Assembly (NCBI GenBank): GCA_944389275.1
Contig: CALXLT010000053.1
Span: forward strand, 1-57,708
Origin: an uncultured Spirochaetaceae bacterium
GTDB taxonomy: Bacteria; Spirochaetota; Spirochaetia; Sphaerochaetales; Sphaerochaetaceae
Reading direction: 5' to 3'
DNA length: 57,708 nt
Part shown: positions 35,107 to 43,924 of the stretch, in pieces
Layout of the letters: the number at the start of each line of letters is the position of its first letter
Numbering within the stretch: position 1 is the stretch's first letter
Position numbers and translations under genes: made by a program
The notes under the pieces: model-generated
Told to the model about the DNA's origin: nothing
The model's input: only the letters and a program-made list of their open reading frames with translations
Databases searched by the model: none

Positions 35107-35119
35107 CCTAATCCTCCTT

Positions 35120-35605
35120 CTATACTGGCTGCGTTGGGTCGCTTACCTCCGGGATGCGCGAGTTGAAGCTATCCAGGAGATCTTCCTTCGTCATCCCTTC
35201 CCTGAGTATGACGAAGATCGTGTCATCGCCCGCGACCGTTCCAAGGATCTCCGGAAGAGCGAGCACGTCAAGGGCGAAGCCCACGCTGTTCGCGTGGCCA
35301 GGACGCGTCTTTATCACCCCGAAGTTCCCTGAGAACTCAATGGAGATTATACCCCTTCTCACATCCTGTATGTAGCTTTTCTCGGATTCGCTTATCAGAT
35401 CATTTTCGGGAAGGGTGTAGTAATAGCCTGACCATCCATCGGATATCTTCCCGACCTTCAGCATCTTGAGGTCCCTGGACAGTGTCGCCTGCGTTACGCT
35501 GTACCCTTCCTTCTTCAGCAGCTCAAGGAGCATGTCCTGGTTGTCGATCCTGTTGTTCTTGATAAGTTCCTTGACTACGGAAAGCCTGTTGTGCCGTTCT
35601 TTCAT
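35120..35605 (-). CDS. argR: Arginine repressor ArgR/AhrC
   Basis: The product (161 aa from ATG 35605) has an N-terminal winged helix with SVTQATLSRDLKML, the recognition region of ArgR, and a C-terminal hexamerisation and arginine-binding domain ending with GDDTIFVILRE. ArgR hexamers bind arginine and repress biosynthesis genes. The frame opens further upstream, but ATG 35605 has an AGGAG site and homologues start there. Its promoter carries a perfect 18-bp palindrome, so it is probably autoregulated. The carA promoter has related half-sites. Confidence 0.93.
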   Translation of the reverse strand: MKERHNRLSVVKELIKNNRIDNQDMLLELLKKEGYSVTQATLSRDLKMLKVGKISDGWSGYYYTLPENDLISESEKSYIQDVRRGIISIEFSGNFGVIKTRPGHANSVGFALDVLALPEILGTVAGDDTIFVILREGMTKEDLLDSFNSRIPEVSDPTQPV

Positions 35606-35616
35606 AAGACTCCTAT

Positions 35617-35645
35617 ATTGCATACTTATGCAATCAATATGCAAT
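35617..35645. promoter_or_regulatory. ARG-box-like sites before argR
   Basis: ATTGCATA-CT-TATGCAAT (35617-35634) is a perfect palindrome. A further TATGCAAT (35638-35645) follows 11 bp after the right half. Its A/T-rich, TGCA-cored shape resembles ARG boxes, and it overlaps the argR promoter region. Confidence 0.65.
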
Positions 35646-35720
35646 TCTACATTTAAGAAGAGTACTTTGCAACCATGTTCTGAAAGCCCTCTCTGTGCTA
35701 TCCTTTGCGTGGAGGCTTAT

Positions 35721-36272
35721 ATGATGGCTCTTATCGTCTTGATCGCTATTGTCGTTATCCTCGCTCTCTGGGCGGTTGGGATATATAACTCTCTCGTGAG
35801 GCTCCGCAACAAGGCTGACGAGGCGGAGGCCGGAATCGATGCCCACCTGCAGCAGCGCTATGACCTCGTGCCGAACCTCGTGGAGACTGTCAAGGGCTAC
35901 GCGAAGCACGAGAGCGCAACGCTTGAGCGCGTTATCGAGGCCCGCAACGCCGCGGTGGCCGCGAAGGGCGTCCGGGATAAGGCCAAGGCCGACGATGTCC
36001 TGACAGACGCGCTCAGAGGCGTGTTCGCGCTGGCTGAGAGCTATCCGGACCTCAAGGCGAGCCAGGGCTTTGCCGACCTGCAGAGGCAGCTCCAGACGAT
36101 AGAGGATGATATCCTCTCATCCAGGAAGTACTACAACGCTGTTGCCCGTGAGCTCAATGACAGGATCATGACGTTCCCGTCCTCGCTTGTCGCCTCGGCC
36201 TTCCATTTCGATAAGAGGGATTACATAGAGGCCGATGAAGGCGCGAGGGAAAGGGTAGAGGTCAGGTTTTGA
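35721..36272 (+). CDS. LemA family protein
   Basis: The product (183 aa from ATG 35721) has one N-terminal membrane helix (about residues 3-22) followed by the LemA helical domain, with DAHLQQRYDLVPNLVETVKGY as the hallmark and FPSSLVASAFHF near the end. LemA proteins are membrane-anchored with an unknown role, often next to TPM- or DUF2207-type membrane proteins, as here. A GGAGG site lies 7 nt before the ATG; the longer frame back to 35466 runs into argR. It overlaps the DUF2207 gene. Confidence 0.92.
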   Translation: MMALIVLIAIVVILALWAVGIYNSLVRLRNKADEAEAGIDAHLQQRYDLVPNLVETVKGYAKHESATLERVIEARNAAVAAKGVRDKAKADDVLTDALRGVFALAESYPDLKASQGFADLQRQLQTIEDDILSSRKYYNAVARELNDRIMTFPSSLVASAFHFDKRDYIEADEGARERVEVRF

Positions 36273-38101
36273 GACGCCTTTCAGCCCTCTTCATCGCTAT
36301 ACTCTCGCTCCTTCCGCTCTCCGCGGAGAGCTTCGTCGTGGACCGCTACAGCGTCTCTATCGATGTGGACAGCGCCCGCGATATGCATTTCGAGGAGGTG
36401 ATGGACCTCGATTTCATATACCCATCGCATGGGATCATCAGGGATATCCAATATGAATTCCCGGGCTATGACGGATACCCGCGGACTATTGCGGAGGTAT
36501 CCAATATAAGGTCCAGCGTCAAGGCGAGCGTCAGCCGTGAGTCTGGCTTCGTCTCCGTGAGGATGGGAGATCCATCGCGCCTTGTGTCAGGCAAGGAGAG
36601 ATTCGCGATCTCCTATGACTACGCGATGGGGAAGGACTATTACGATGAGTACGATGAGGTGTATATAAACATAGTATCCGCGGACGGCTGGGACACCGAG
36701 ATGGGAGAAGTCTCATTCCGCGTTGCTTTTCCCTTCCCGCTAGATCCGGAGAGGATATGGGTGACATATGGCCGCTATGGCTCCCTTGATAGGCTTCCGT
36801 TCAACCTTTCAGAGGATGGACGGACGATAACAGGAGTAGCCTATGGCCTGAGGCCTCATGAGGCGATCACGCTGCGCGCCGAGATGGATGAGGGGTATTT
36901 CGTGGATGCGGTGGATCCTTACGCCAAGACCTATGCGTTCCTTGCCGTTGGATTGGCTTTCTCTGCCGTGGCGTTGCTTTCGGTTATATTCCTCTATTTC
37001 CGCTATGGCCGTGACAGCAAGCCCATAATCGTTCCGCAGTTCCATCCCCCTGTTGGCATCACGCCGATGGACACGGCGTTCATAACAGATGGAAGCGTCG
37101 GGGACGACGCGGTCGGGGCCATGCTTCTTTATTGGGCTGACAAAGGCTATGTGCGGATTGATGAGAAGGAGAGGGGAAGCTATGCATTCTCGGTCGTGAT
37201 GTGGCCGACTGACATGGACGCGAGGGAGGATGCGCTTTTCCGCGCTTTCTTCTCTTCCCCTGTCGTTGATGGCACAGCGCTTCGCATCTCTGGCTTTCCT
37301 GAAAAGCTCAGGCGTTCCGTGATACCGGAAGAGGCAAGGTATTTTTCAGGAGAGCGAGCGCTTTACGACGCTGGAAGCGTCAAGGCGCGTAGGAGCGCCA
37401 CGGTCATTGCCGCCATCCTTGCCATCTGCCATGCGCTCATTGGCGGCATGGTGACAGGCTTCTCGCTCCTTGTCCCATGCCTTATCCTCGCGTTCATGGC
37501 CTTCGCGTCATCAAGGACGCTTGCCTCGGCAAAGAGGATCGTTGTCCCTGTCATCGTCTTCATGGCATTCTTCCTCTTCTTCATAGGCTTCGGCTTCTTC
37601 ACGGTCCTCTCGTCCGAGATCCCTGCGTCCATCGCGCTGTATGAGACCTTGTCTTTCGTCCCGGTTCTTTTCATAGTCTCCATCATCACCCATGCGGTCT
37701 ATAAGAGAAGCGCGTACGGAGATGAGGTGACAGCGGCCATCGAGGGCTTCAGGGAGTTCATAGACAAGACGGAGAAGGACAGGATCGAGAAACTGAGCGA
37801 AGAGGATCCTGAGTATTTCTACCATGTCCTCTCATACGCCATGGTTTTCGGCCTTGCCGATAAGTGGTGCGCTAAGTTCCGTGGGATAACTGTTGCCGAT
37901 GCCTCTTGGTACAATCCTTATGGAGGTGTGGGGGATTTGATGGCATATGCCTACTTCACACGGGCCTGGAGGGGAATGTACAGGAGCAGCGTGGCCCCGC
38001 AGAACGGCGAGCCGCGCGGTGGTGGCGGCCGCCCGACATTCTCCGGCTTCTCAGGCCATGCCGGAGGAGGATTCTCTGGCGGAGGAGGCAGATCCTGGTG
38101 A
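36269..38101 (+). CDS. DUF2207 domain membrane protein
   Basis: The 610-aa protein starts with a signal peptide (TTG start; cleavage about residue 19), then a beta-rich extracytoplasmic DUF2207 domain (about 20-210), a membrane helix near 225-245, a cytoplasmic stretch, and further hydrophobic helices around 380-490. It ends in a Gly/Ser-rich tail (GGGFSGGGGRSW). This order and tail are typical for DUF2207/YciQ-like proteins, which often pair with LemA. The function is unknown; an envelope role is inferred. It overlaps LemA and the downstream kinase gene. Confidence 0.88.
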   Translation: MRRLSALFIAILSLLPLSAESFVVDRYSVSIDVDSARDMHFEEVMDLDFIYPSHGIIRDIQYEFPGYDGYPRTIAEVSNIRSSVKASVSRESGFVSVRMGDPSRLVSGKERFAISYDYAMGKDYYDEYDEVYINIVSADGWDTEMGEVSFRVAFPFPLDPERIWVTYGRYGSLDRLPFNLSEDGRTITGVAYGLRPHEAITLRAEMDEGYFVDAVDPYAKTYAFLAVGLAFSAVALLSVIFLYFRYGRDSKPIIVPQFHPPVGITPMDTAFITDGSVGDDAVGAMLLYWADKGYVRIDEKERGSYAFSVVMWPTDMDAREDALFRAFFSSPVVDGTALRISGFPEKLRRSVIPEEARYFSGERALYDAGSVKARRSATVIAAILAICHALIGGMVTGFSLLVPCLILAFMAFASSRTLASAKRIVVPVIVFMAFFLFFIGFGFFTVLSSEIPASIALYETLSFVPVLFIVSIITHAVYKRSAYGDEVTAAIEGFREFIDKTEKDRIEKLSEEDPEYFYHVLSYAMVFGLADKWCAKFRGITVADASWYNPYGGVGDLMAYAYFTRAWRGMYRSSVAPQNGEPRGGGGRPTFSGFSGHAGGGFSGGGGRSW

Positions 38102-38697
38102 GTGACGCCGTTTCCCTTTCTGTTTCTGCTGTGTATATGGCTTTATCGATAGCGCTCTCGTATGGGCTGTCGCGGCTTGTGCCGGGGGTTATAGCGCGGA
38201 AGACGCTGCATATGCTCTCGTCTCTTTGGACGGTCATGATGGTCTATGGCTTCGAGAGCGTGTGGGCGCGTGTAATGGGGCCTGCTGCTTTCATCGTGAT
38301 AAATGGCGTCTACGCCTGGCGGAAAGATGGCCGCCTCGATAACGGCATTGTCTCATTCCCCGTGTCCCTTCTGATCATCTCGCTTCTCTATAGCTATGGC
38401 CGCGTGAGCGGAAGCACCGCTATAGCGTCTATGTTCATACTCGGCTTCGGGGACGGGGCTGCCGCTGTCACAGGCTATCTTCTTGGAAAGACGAAGAAGA
38501 GCATGGAAGGCTCTATCTCGATGCTTGCAGTCTCTGTCGTGGCGCTTATGCTCTTTTCCGGGCTATCGTTCCCATTCTGCCTTCTGGTCGCGCTTTTGGC
38601 CGCAGCTGCAGAGCGCCTGACGCCATCTGGCCTGGATAACCTCACTGTCCCGCTTACAGCCGCGCTTGCCATGGAGGTCATATGTCTTTTCCGATGA
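38098..38697 (+). CDS. Dolichol/phytol kinase-like membrane protein (VTE5/SEC59-type)
   Basis: From the GTG at 38098, overlapping the DUF2207 stop, the product is 199 aa and almost entirely hydrophobic, with about six helices. It shows the family pattern of CTP-dependent polyprenol kinases: RKTLHMLSSL early, then GDGAAAVTGYLLGKTKKSMEGSI, where the aspartate and lysines would contact the nucleotide. It overlaps a DUF92 gene by 16 bp. DUF92 includes plant VTE6 (phytyl-phosphate kinase) and this family includes VTE5 (phytol kinase), so the pair may phosphorylate an isoprenoid alcohol in two steps. Confidence 0.75.
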   Translation: MSDAVSLSVSAVYMALSIALSYGLSRLVPGVIARKTLHMLSSLWTVMMVYGFESVWARVMGPAAFIVINGVYAWRKDGRLDNGIVSFPVSLLIISLLYSYGRVSGSTAIASMFILGFGDGAAAVTGYLLGKTKKSMEGSISMLAVSVVALMLFSGLSFPFCLLVALLAAAAERLTPSGLDNLTVPLTAALAMEVICLFR

Positions 38698-39473
38698 TGC
38701 TCGATTCACTTCTTCTCTCATTAGGAGTGTGGACGCGATGCGCTATCATCGCCTTGGCCATAGCCTTGATGGCGGCTATAGCGCTATGGAGACGTTTTCT
38801 GGATATCCCCGGGACGGCTGCCGCCGCGGCGCTTGGCTTCATCGTCTTCTATATAGGCGGGGTATCGGGATTCGTGCTGCTTCTGTATTTCTTCCTCTCT
38901 TCCTCCGTGATCACGAAGCTATGCAGGAAAGGAGAGGGAAGCAGAGGCAGAGGATACCCATCCGTGGTCGCCAACGGCTTTCCCTCTTCTCTCGCGCTTA
39001 TCCTTTACGCCGTCCTTAAAGACCCTGTGTTCCTCCTCGCGTTCGCAGCGTCCATCGCCGAGGCCGCATCCGACACGTGGGCCGGGGAGATCGGGCAGCT
39101 TTCGCACGATGATCCTGTCTCTATAGCCACCTTCACGAAGGTCCCCAAGGGGATATCCGGAGGAGTGACTGTGCTTGGGCTCCTCGCCTCCCTTGCAGCC
39201 TCCCTTTCCGTCGCTCTCCTCTTCTGGGGCACGTTCGGCACCGATTTATGGGGACTGCTGCTGATAGCAGCCTCAGGCTTCCTAGGCGCTCTTTTCGATT
39301 CCCTTCTTGGCGCTACGCTGCAGGTCCAGTACAGGAGGAAGGACGGATCCCTTACCGAGGACCCAAAAGAGGGGGAGAGGGCGCGAGGAGTGCCATTCAT
39401 GGACAATGACGCCGTGAATCTCCTCTCCGGCCTCTTCGCTTTCTCCGTCGCCGTCGCCCTATATTCACTCTGA
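38682..39473 (+). CDS. DUF92 family membrane protein (VTE6-like isoprenyl-phosphate kinase)
   Basis: The 263-aa integral membrane protein has the DUF92 signature: ASIAEAASDTWAGEIG, then TFTKVPKGISGGVT, and GFLGALFDSLLGATLQ with a DNDAVNLLSG motif near the end. Plant VTE6 and a cyanobacterial relative convert prenyl phosphates to diphosphates. Acting after the upstream kinase-like protein it would complete salvage of an isoprenoid alcohol. The organism also has ispH in this window, so salvage would supplement de novo synthesis. The substrate is unknown. Confidence 0.82.
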   Translation: MSFPMMLDSLLLSLGVWTRCAIIALAIALMAAIALWRRFLDIPGTAAAAALGFIVFYIGGVSGFVLLLYFFLSSSVITKLCRKGEGSRGRGYPSVVANGFPSSLALILYAVLKDPVFLLAFAASIAEAASDTWAGEIGQLSHDDPVSIATFTKVPKGISGGVTVLGLLASLAASLSVALLFWGTFGTDLWGLLLIAASGFLGALFDSLLGATLQVQYRRKDGSLTEDPKEGERARGVPFMDNDAVNLLSGLFAFSVAVALYSL

Positions 39474-39487
39474 ATCCGCCATGCCCC

Positions 39488-39516
39488 TTGCCGACTTTCC
39501 CCTTTGTGTATATCTT
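39488..39516 (+). promoter_or_regulatory. Candidate groEL promoter
   Basis: TTGCCG and TATCTT are separated by 17 bp, about 55 bp before the groEL ATG. The match is moderate. No CIRCE repeat is present. Confidence 0.35.
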
Positions 39517-39571
39517 ACGATTTGGCAGAGATGCCATGATAACAGCAAACAATTAAGGAGAGGATACAGAT

Positions 39572-41200
39572 ATGGCAAAGCAGCTTCAGTTCAACGAAGA
39601 AGCCAGGAAGTCCCTGGTCAATGGAGTTGAGAAGATCTCTAAGGCAGTCATGACCACGCTTGGTCCTAAGGGACGCCTTGTTCTTCTTGACAAGAAGTAT
39701 GGTGCTCCTACCGTGACCAAGGATGGTGTATCCGTGGCACGTGAGATCGAGCTTGAGGATCCGTTTGAGAACATGGGCGCGCAGCTTCTGAAGGAAGTCG
39801 CGGCTAAGACGAATGACGTGGCCGGAGACGGAACCACTACAGCGACTGTCCTCGCATGGTCAATTACGAAGGAAGGCATGAAGAGCGTAGCGGCTGGCGT
39901 CAACCCGATGGGCATCAAGAGGGGTATCGACAAGGCTGTCGCGGACGCTGTTGCCTGCATCAAGAAGGAAGCGAAGATGATCCAGGACAAGGAGGAGATC
40001 GCTCAGGTCGCTTCTATCTCCGCCAACAACGACAGGACGATCGGCGATGAGATCGCGAACGCCATGGACAAGGTCGGCAAGGATGGAGTCATCACGGTCG
40101 AGGAGTCCAAGACAATCGAGACTACAGTTGATTTCGTGGAGGGCATGCAGTTCGACCGCGGTTACCTCTCCGCTTATTTCTGCAATAACAGGGACACGAT
40201 GACAGCTGTCCTCGATAACCCATATATCCTCATCTACGACAAGAAGATATCCTCAATGAAGGATCTGCTTCCACTGCTTGAGAGGGTAGCCCAGTCCGGC
40301 AAGCCGCTTCTCATCATCGCTGAGGATGTCGATGGAGAGGCTCTCGCGACGCTCGTTCTCAACGCGGTGCGCGGAACTCTCAATGTCGTTGCGGTCAAGG
40401 CTCCTGGATTCGGCGACAGGCGCAAGGCGATGCTTGAGGATATCGCGATCCTCACAGGCGGCCAGGTCATCACAGAGGAGCTTGGCATGAAGCTCGAGAA
40501 CGCTGACATCTCCATGCTCGGAAGGGCTAAGAGCGTCAAGGTCGAGAAGGAGAACACGACGATCATCAACGGAGCCGGCGCTTCTGACGCTATCCGCGAC
40601 AGGATCGCACAGATCAAGATGCAGATTGAGGACTGCACATCTGACTATGACAGGGAGAAGCTCCAGGAGAGGCTTGCTAAGCTCGCTGGCGGCGTCGCTG
40701 TCGTGAACGTGGGCGCGGCTACCGAGGTTGAGCTCAAGGAGAAGAAGCATAGGGTTGAGGATGCTCTTTCCGCAACTCGCGCAGCTATCGAGGAAGGCGT
40801 CATCCCTGGTGGCGGTGTCGCTCTCGTGCAGGCTGTCAACGAGCTTTTGAAGTCTGATCTCTCTGCTCTCACGGAGGAGGAGAAGGTCGGCTACCGCATC
40901 GTTATCCGCGCGCTCGAGGAGCCTATCAGGCAGATCGCGGAGAACGCTGGCGTCGATGGCTCTATCATCGCTGACAGGTGCAAGAACGAGAAGAGGGGTG
41001 TTGGCTATGACGCCAACGCGATGAAGTGGGTCAACATGGTCGAGAGCGGCATCATCGATCCTGTGAAGGTCACGAGATCAGCTCTTCAGAACGCGGCATC
41101 GATTGCGTCCCTTATCCTCACTACCGAGTGTGCAGTCACTGACATCCCTGCCCCGGAGCCAGCAGCTCCAGCAGGCGGCCAGATGGGCGGCATGATGTAA
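39572..41200 (+). CDS. groEL: 60-kDa chaperonin GroEL
   Basis: GroEL forms the double-ring ATP-driven folding chamber. The 542-aa protein has the nucleotide motif [13 protein letters not shown] near residue 86, [27 protein letters not shown], and the C-terminal GGM tail (GGQMGGMM). Its N-terminal block ([18 protein letters not shown]) resembles treponemal GroEL. The ATG has an AAGGAG site. groES is not adjacent and neither HrcA nor CIRCE is seen, so heat-shock control differs from the Gram-positive pattern. A strong terminator follows. Confidence 0.98.
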   Translation: MAKQLQFNEEARKSLVNGVEKISKAVMTTLGPKGRLVLLDKKYGAPTVTKDGVSVAREIELEDPFENMGAQLLKEVAAKTNDVAGDGTTTATVLAWSITKEGMKSVAAGVNPMGIKRGIDKAVADAVACIKKEAKMIQDKEEIAQVASISANNDRTIGDEIANAMDKVGKDGVITVEESKTIETTVDFVEGMQFDRGYLSAYFCNNRDTMTAVLDNPYILIYDKKISSMKDLLPLLERVAQSGKPLLIIAEDVDGEALATLVLNAVRGTLNVVAVKAPGFGDRRKAMLEDIAILTGGQVITEELGMKLENADISMLGRAKSVKVEKENTTIINGAGASDAIRDRIAQIKMQIEDCTSDYDREKLQERLAKLAGGVAVVNVGAATEVELKEKKHRVEDALSATRAAIEEGVIPGGGVALVQAVNELLKSDLSALTEEEKVGYRIVIRALEEPIRQIAENAGVDGSIIADRCKNEKRGVGYDANAMKWVNMVESGIIDPVKVTRSALQNAASIASLILTTECAVTDIPAPEPAAPAGGQMGGMM

Positions 41201-41214
41201 TCTGATCGGAATAT

Positions 41215-41244
41215 GACGGCATGGCTCAGGCTATGCCGTCTTTT
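41215..41244 (+). terminator. Intrinsic terminator after groEL
   Basis: GACGGCATGGC and GCTATGCCGTC pair in an 11-bp stem with one wobble pair and a TCAG loop, followed by TTTT. It ends groEL transcription 15 bp after the stop. Confidence 0.9.
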
Positions 41245-41260
41245 CGTCTCAAGTGGTCTT

Positions 41261-41632
41261 ATGAACGATAAGGATCTGGAAAGGAAGATAAAGGAAGAGA
41301 TGGACAAGGAGGTCGAGGAGAGGGGCTACGCGGCTCCTGCCGATCTTCTCATGGCCCTTGGCTATCTCGATAAGGGCGGCTACAGGGAATGGAAGGAGGG
41401 GCGTGTGCCTTTCCTGGAGAAAGTCCTCCGCATAGGCCCCCAGAAGGTGCTCAGGCTATTAGCAGTGATGAGCGCCCATGCCAAGAAGGAAGGGTATAAG
41501 CCAAGCCGTACGGTATATACCAAGAATGGCTCGCCGGCTGTCGTGCTGCGCTTCTCGCGAAGCGGCAACGAGGTCATCGAGGGCCAGTTCTCCACCCACT
41601 ATGTGGATAAGTTCTGGGGCATGAGGGATTGA
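41261..41632 (+). CDS. Conserved hypothetical protein, 123 aa
   Basis: The frame extends back to 41213, but the groEL terminator fills that part, so ATG 41261 (MNDKDLERKIKEEM) is chosen. The protein is small, basic and soluble. A central block (LGYLDKGGYREWKEGRVPFLEKVL) and a C-terminal block (RFSRSGNEVIEGQFSTHYV) resemble a conserved but uncharacterised domain that I remember from Firmicutes and spirochaetes; no function is known to me. The ribosome binding site is weak. It has no obvious partner. Confidence 0.65.
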   Translation: MNDKDLERKIKEEMDKEVEERGYAAPADLLMALGYLDKGGYREWKEGRVPFLEKVLRIGPQKVLRLLAVMSAHAKKEGYKPSRTVYTKNGSPAVVLRFSRSGNEVIEGQFSTHYVDKFWGMRD

Positions 41633-41658
41633 GCTTTCCAGCTCCATGATGTTATAAG
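41629..41658 (+). promoter_or_regulatory. Promoter of yajC-secD-secF-ispH
   Basis: TTGAGC (41629-41634) and TATAAG (41653-41658) are separated by 18 bp; the start would be near 41665, about 30 nt before yajC. Confidence 0.55.
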
Positions 41659-41695
41659 ACCATATATATCTTTGTTTGGAAAGGAACCTTAGAAT

Positions 41696-42124
41696 ATGAA
41701 TTCATTGCTTACGCTTATGGCAGCAGATCCAGCCGCAGGGGCAGGAACAGCAAGCATGATGACGACGATCATCACGTTCGTCCTTATCATCCTGATCTTC
41801 TACTTCCTCATCATCAGGCCGCAGAAGAAGAAGGACAAGGAGACGAAGGCGATGCTCGCCGCTATGAAGAAGGGCGACAAGGTCGTCACCATCGGAGGAA
41901 TCCATGGCACGGTCGTCTCCGTGAAGGACCAGACCGTAATCATCAAGGTCGATGACTCCGCGAGGATCGAGTTCTCCAAGAACGCTATCTCCACGGTCTC
42001 CAGCAGGAACGCCGAGAAGACAGCTCCAAAGAAGGAGAAGGCAGAGGCCCTCGAGAACGGCGGTGAGGCCGGCTCCATCCAGGGCGCATCTCCTGCTGCT
42101 GAAGAGGACAAGGAAGATAAGTAA
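41696..42124 (+). CDS. yajC: Preprotein translocase subunit YajC
   Basis: YajC is a single-span inner-membrane protein associated with SecDF. The 142-aa protein has one helix (about residues 21-41) ending in FLIIRPQKKKDKE, then the KGDKVVTIGGIHGTVVSV domain. Its C-terminal tail is longer than usual and rich in Ala, Glu and Lys. It is the first gene of a yajC-secD-secF-ispH operon with its own promoter. Confidence 0.95.
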   Translation: MNSLLTLMAADPAAGAGTASMMTTIITFVLIILIFYFLIIRPQKKKDKETKAMLAAMKKGDKVVTIGGIHGTVVSVKDQTVIIKVDDSARIEFSKNAISTVSSRNAEKTAPKKEKAEALENGGEAGSIQGASPAAEEDKEDK

Positions 42125-42214
42125 GAAGGCTCAGCCTTCATCCCAGCATAGAGGATGTCTATGCCCTATGGCGTTCCGTATCGGGGCGCCAATGCTTTTT
42201 CCAGGAGCTTTACG

Positions 42215-43924
42215 ATGAAGATGACAGGACGCGTGCTTCTTGTCCTCCTGGTGCTTGCGGTGGCGGCTCTCCTGCTGTATCCGACGATACGCTGGTACTG
42301 CTTCGTTCCCGATAGCGCCAAGGCGATAGCCGCAGGAAGCAATGAGGATATAAGGGAGTATTCGAGGGGGCAGGCCGCGAGGGCCGTCAATGCCCTGACC
42401 GCGATGCTCAGGACGGACAGGGACCAGGCGGTGCCTGAGGAATACCGCTATCTGGAGGATGAGGTTGAGAATAAGCCTGATGAATGGACCGTATACTTGC
42501 TTCTCTCATCCTTCAGCACGGAAGGCGAGCTCTTCTCCGCTGTCGAGAAGCATTATCGCGAGGAGCTTCTGGACATAAAGAAGCTCTCAGGCAACGTTCT
42601 CCAGCTCGGGCTTGACCTCCGCGGAGGCATGTCCGTGGTGCTCGAGGCCGATACCGCCTCATATGCAGAGAGCCATGACGGTCATGTCCCATCCGGCTCC
42701 GAGCTTACGGAGCTTTTGTCCGGGGATATCGAGATACTTACCTCCCGCATCGATGAGTTCGGCGTGTCAGAGCCTGACATAAGGCTCCAGGGAAGCGACC
42801 AGATAGTCATAGAGGTTCCGGGCGAGACTGATCCGGAGAGGGTAGACTCGTTCCTTATGGGACGCGGTGCCCTTACTTTCTGCCTTGTCGACAGGGGGCT
42901 TACTGAGCGCGTGAACGCGGAGTACCTCGCCAATCCCTCAAGGGCCTTCGATGAGCACGGCGCGCTCATCTCACCGTCATACATCCCTTCCGGCTTCACC
43001 CTCGCGGGCTATTACACCGAGGATGAGTACGGCATCGAGGAGCTGGTGCAGTTCGTCGTGCTCGATGATGACATAGTCCTGGACGGTTCCCATCTTGTCT
43101 CCGCGACGATGGAGCGCGATGGCATGACAGGACGGCCCGCCGTTAACTTCCGCCTGGACAGCGAGGGAGCCTCCATATTCCATCGCTTCACCTCAGCCCA
43201 CATCGGGGACCAGCTTGCCGTCGTCATGGATGGCCGCGTCAAGAGCGTCGCGGTAATAAACGACGCGATATCAAGCGACGTGCAGCTCACGGGTTCATTC
43301 ACGGAGGAGGAGGCGCAGTCCCTTGCCGTCGTGCTCCGCACGTCATCCCTTCCGATAGACCTGACGGTCGTCTCGCAGCAGGGCGTCGGCGCGTCGCTTG
43401 GAAGCGACTCTGTCAATGTCGCCCTTAAGGCGATCCTCGTGGGTTTCCTGCTCGTCATACTCTGCATGATCGTCTATTATGGACCCGCGGGCATCATCGC
43501 GGACGTGGCGCTCATGATGAACTTCCTGATGATGATAGCCGTGCTTTCAGCCATGCATTTCACCCTTACGCTCTCCTCTATAGCAGGCCTTGTCCTCACG
43601 CTGGGCATGGCCATAGACGCCAACGTCATAATCTATGAGCGCATCAAGGAGGAGATGGAGGAGGGGCTGAGCGTGTATGAGGCCGTGAAGCTTGGCTTCG
43701 GCAGGGCTTTCTGGACGATCATGGACTCCAATGTCACGACGATAATCGCGGCCATCGTGCTCTCCGTCCTTGGCTCAAGCACGGTGAAGGGCTTCGCGAA
43801 CACGCTCGCTATCGGTGTCGCCTGCTCGCTCTTCACCTCTCTTTTCGTGTCGCATCTCCTCTTTGATTTCTTCATCTCAGAGGAGAAGGGGAACGTGTGG
43901 TTCTCATGGAGGAGGAAGAAATGA
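42215..43924 (+). CDS. secD: Protein translocase subunit SecD
   Basis: SecD and SecF form the proton-driven export motor that pulls proteins across the inner membrane. From ATG 42215 the product is 569 aa, with one N-terminal helix, the large periplasmic region starting at QLGLDLRGGMSVVLE, and five C-terminal helices including the GMAIDANVIIYERIKEE motif. ATG 42215 (MKMTGRVLLV) has a GGAG site and puts the helix at the N-terminus; starts at 42155 or 42161 would add about 20 residues. It overlaps secF as ATGA. Confidence 0.95.
   Translation: MKMTGRVLLVLLVLAVAALLLYPTIRWYCFVPDSAKAIAAGSNEDIREYSRGQAARAVNALTAMLRTDRDQAVPEEYRYLEDEVENKPDEWTVYLLLSSFSTEGELFSAVEKHYREELLDIKKLSGNVLQLGLDLRGGMSVVLEADTASYAESHDGHVPSGSELTELLSGDIEILTSRIDEFGVSEPDIRLQGSDQIVIEVPGETDPERVDSFLMGRGALTFCLVDRGLTERVNAEYLANPSRAFDEHGALISPSYIPSGFTLAGYYTEDEYGIEELVQFVVLDDDIVLDGSHLVSATMERDGMTGRPAVNFRLDSEGASIFHRFTSAHIGDQLAVVMDGRVKSVAVINDAISSDVQLTGSFTEEEAQSLAVVLRTSSLPIDLTVVSQQGVGASLGSDSVNVALKAILVGFLLVILCMIVYYGPAGIIADVALMMNFLMMIAVLSAMHFTLTLSSIAGLVLTLGMAIDANVIIYERIKEEMEEGLSVYEAVKLGFGRAFWTIMDSNVTTIIAAIVLSVLGSSTVKGFANTLAIGVACSLFTSLFVSHLLFDFFISEEKGNVWFSWRRKK

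Noticed and set aside
39474..39571. CIRCE element before groEL
   Set aside because: No TTAGCACTC/GAGTGCTAA repeat; only a short TGGCA-GAGA-TGCCA inverted repeat.
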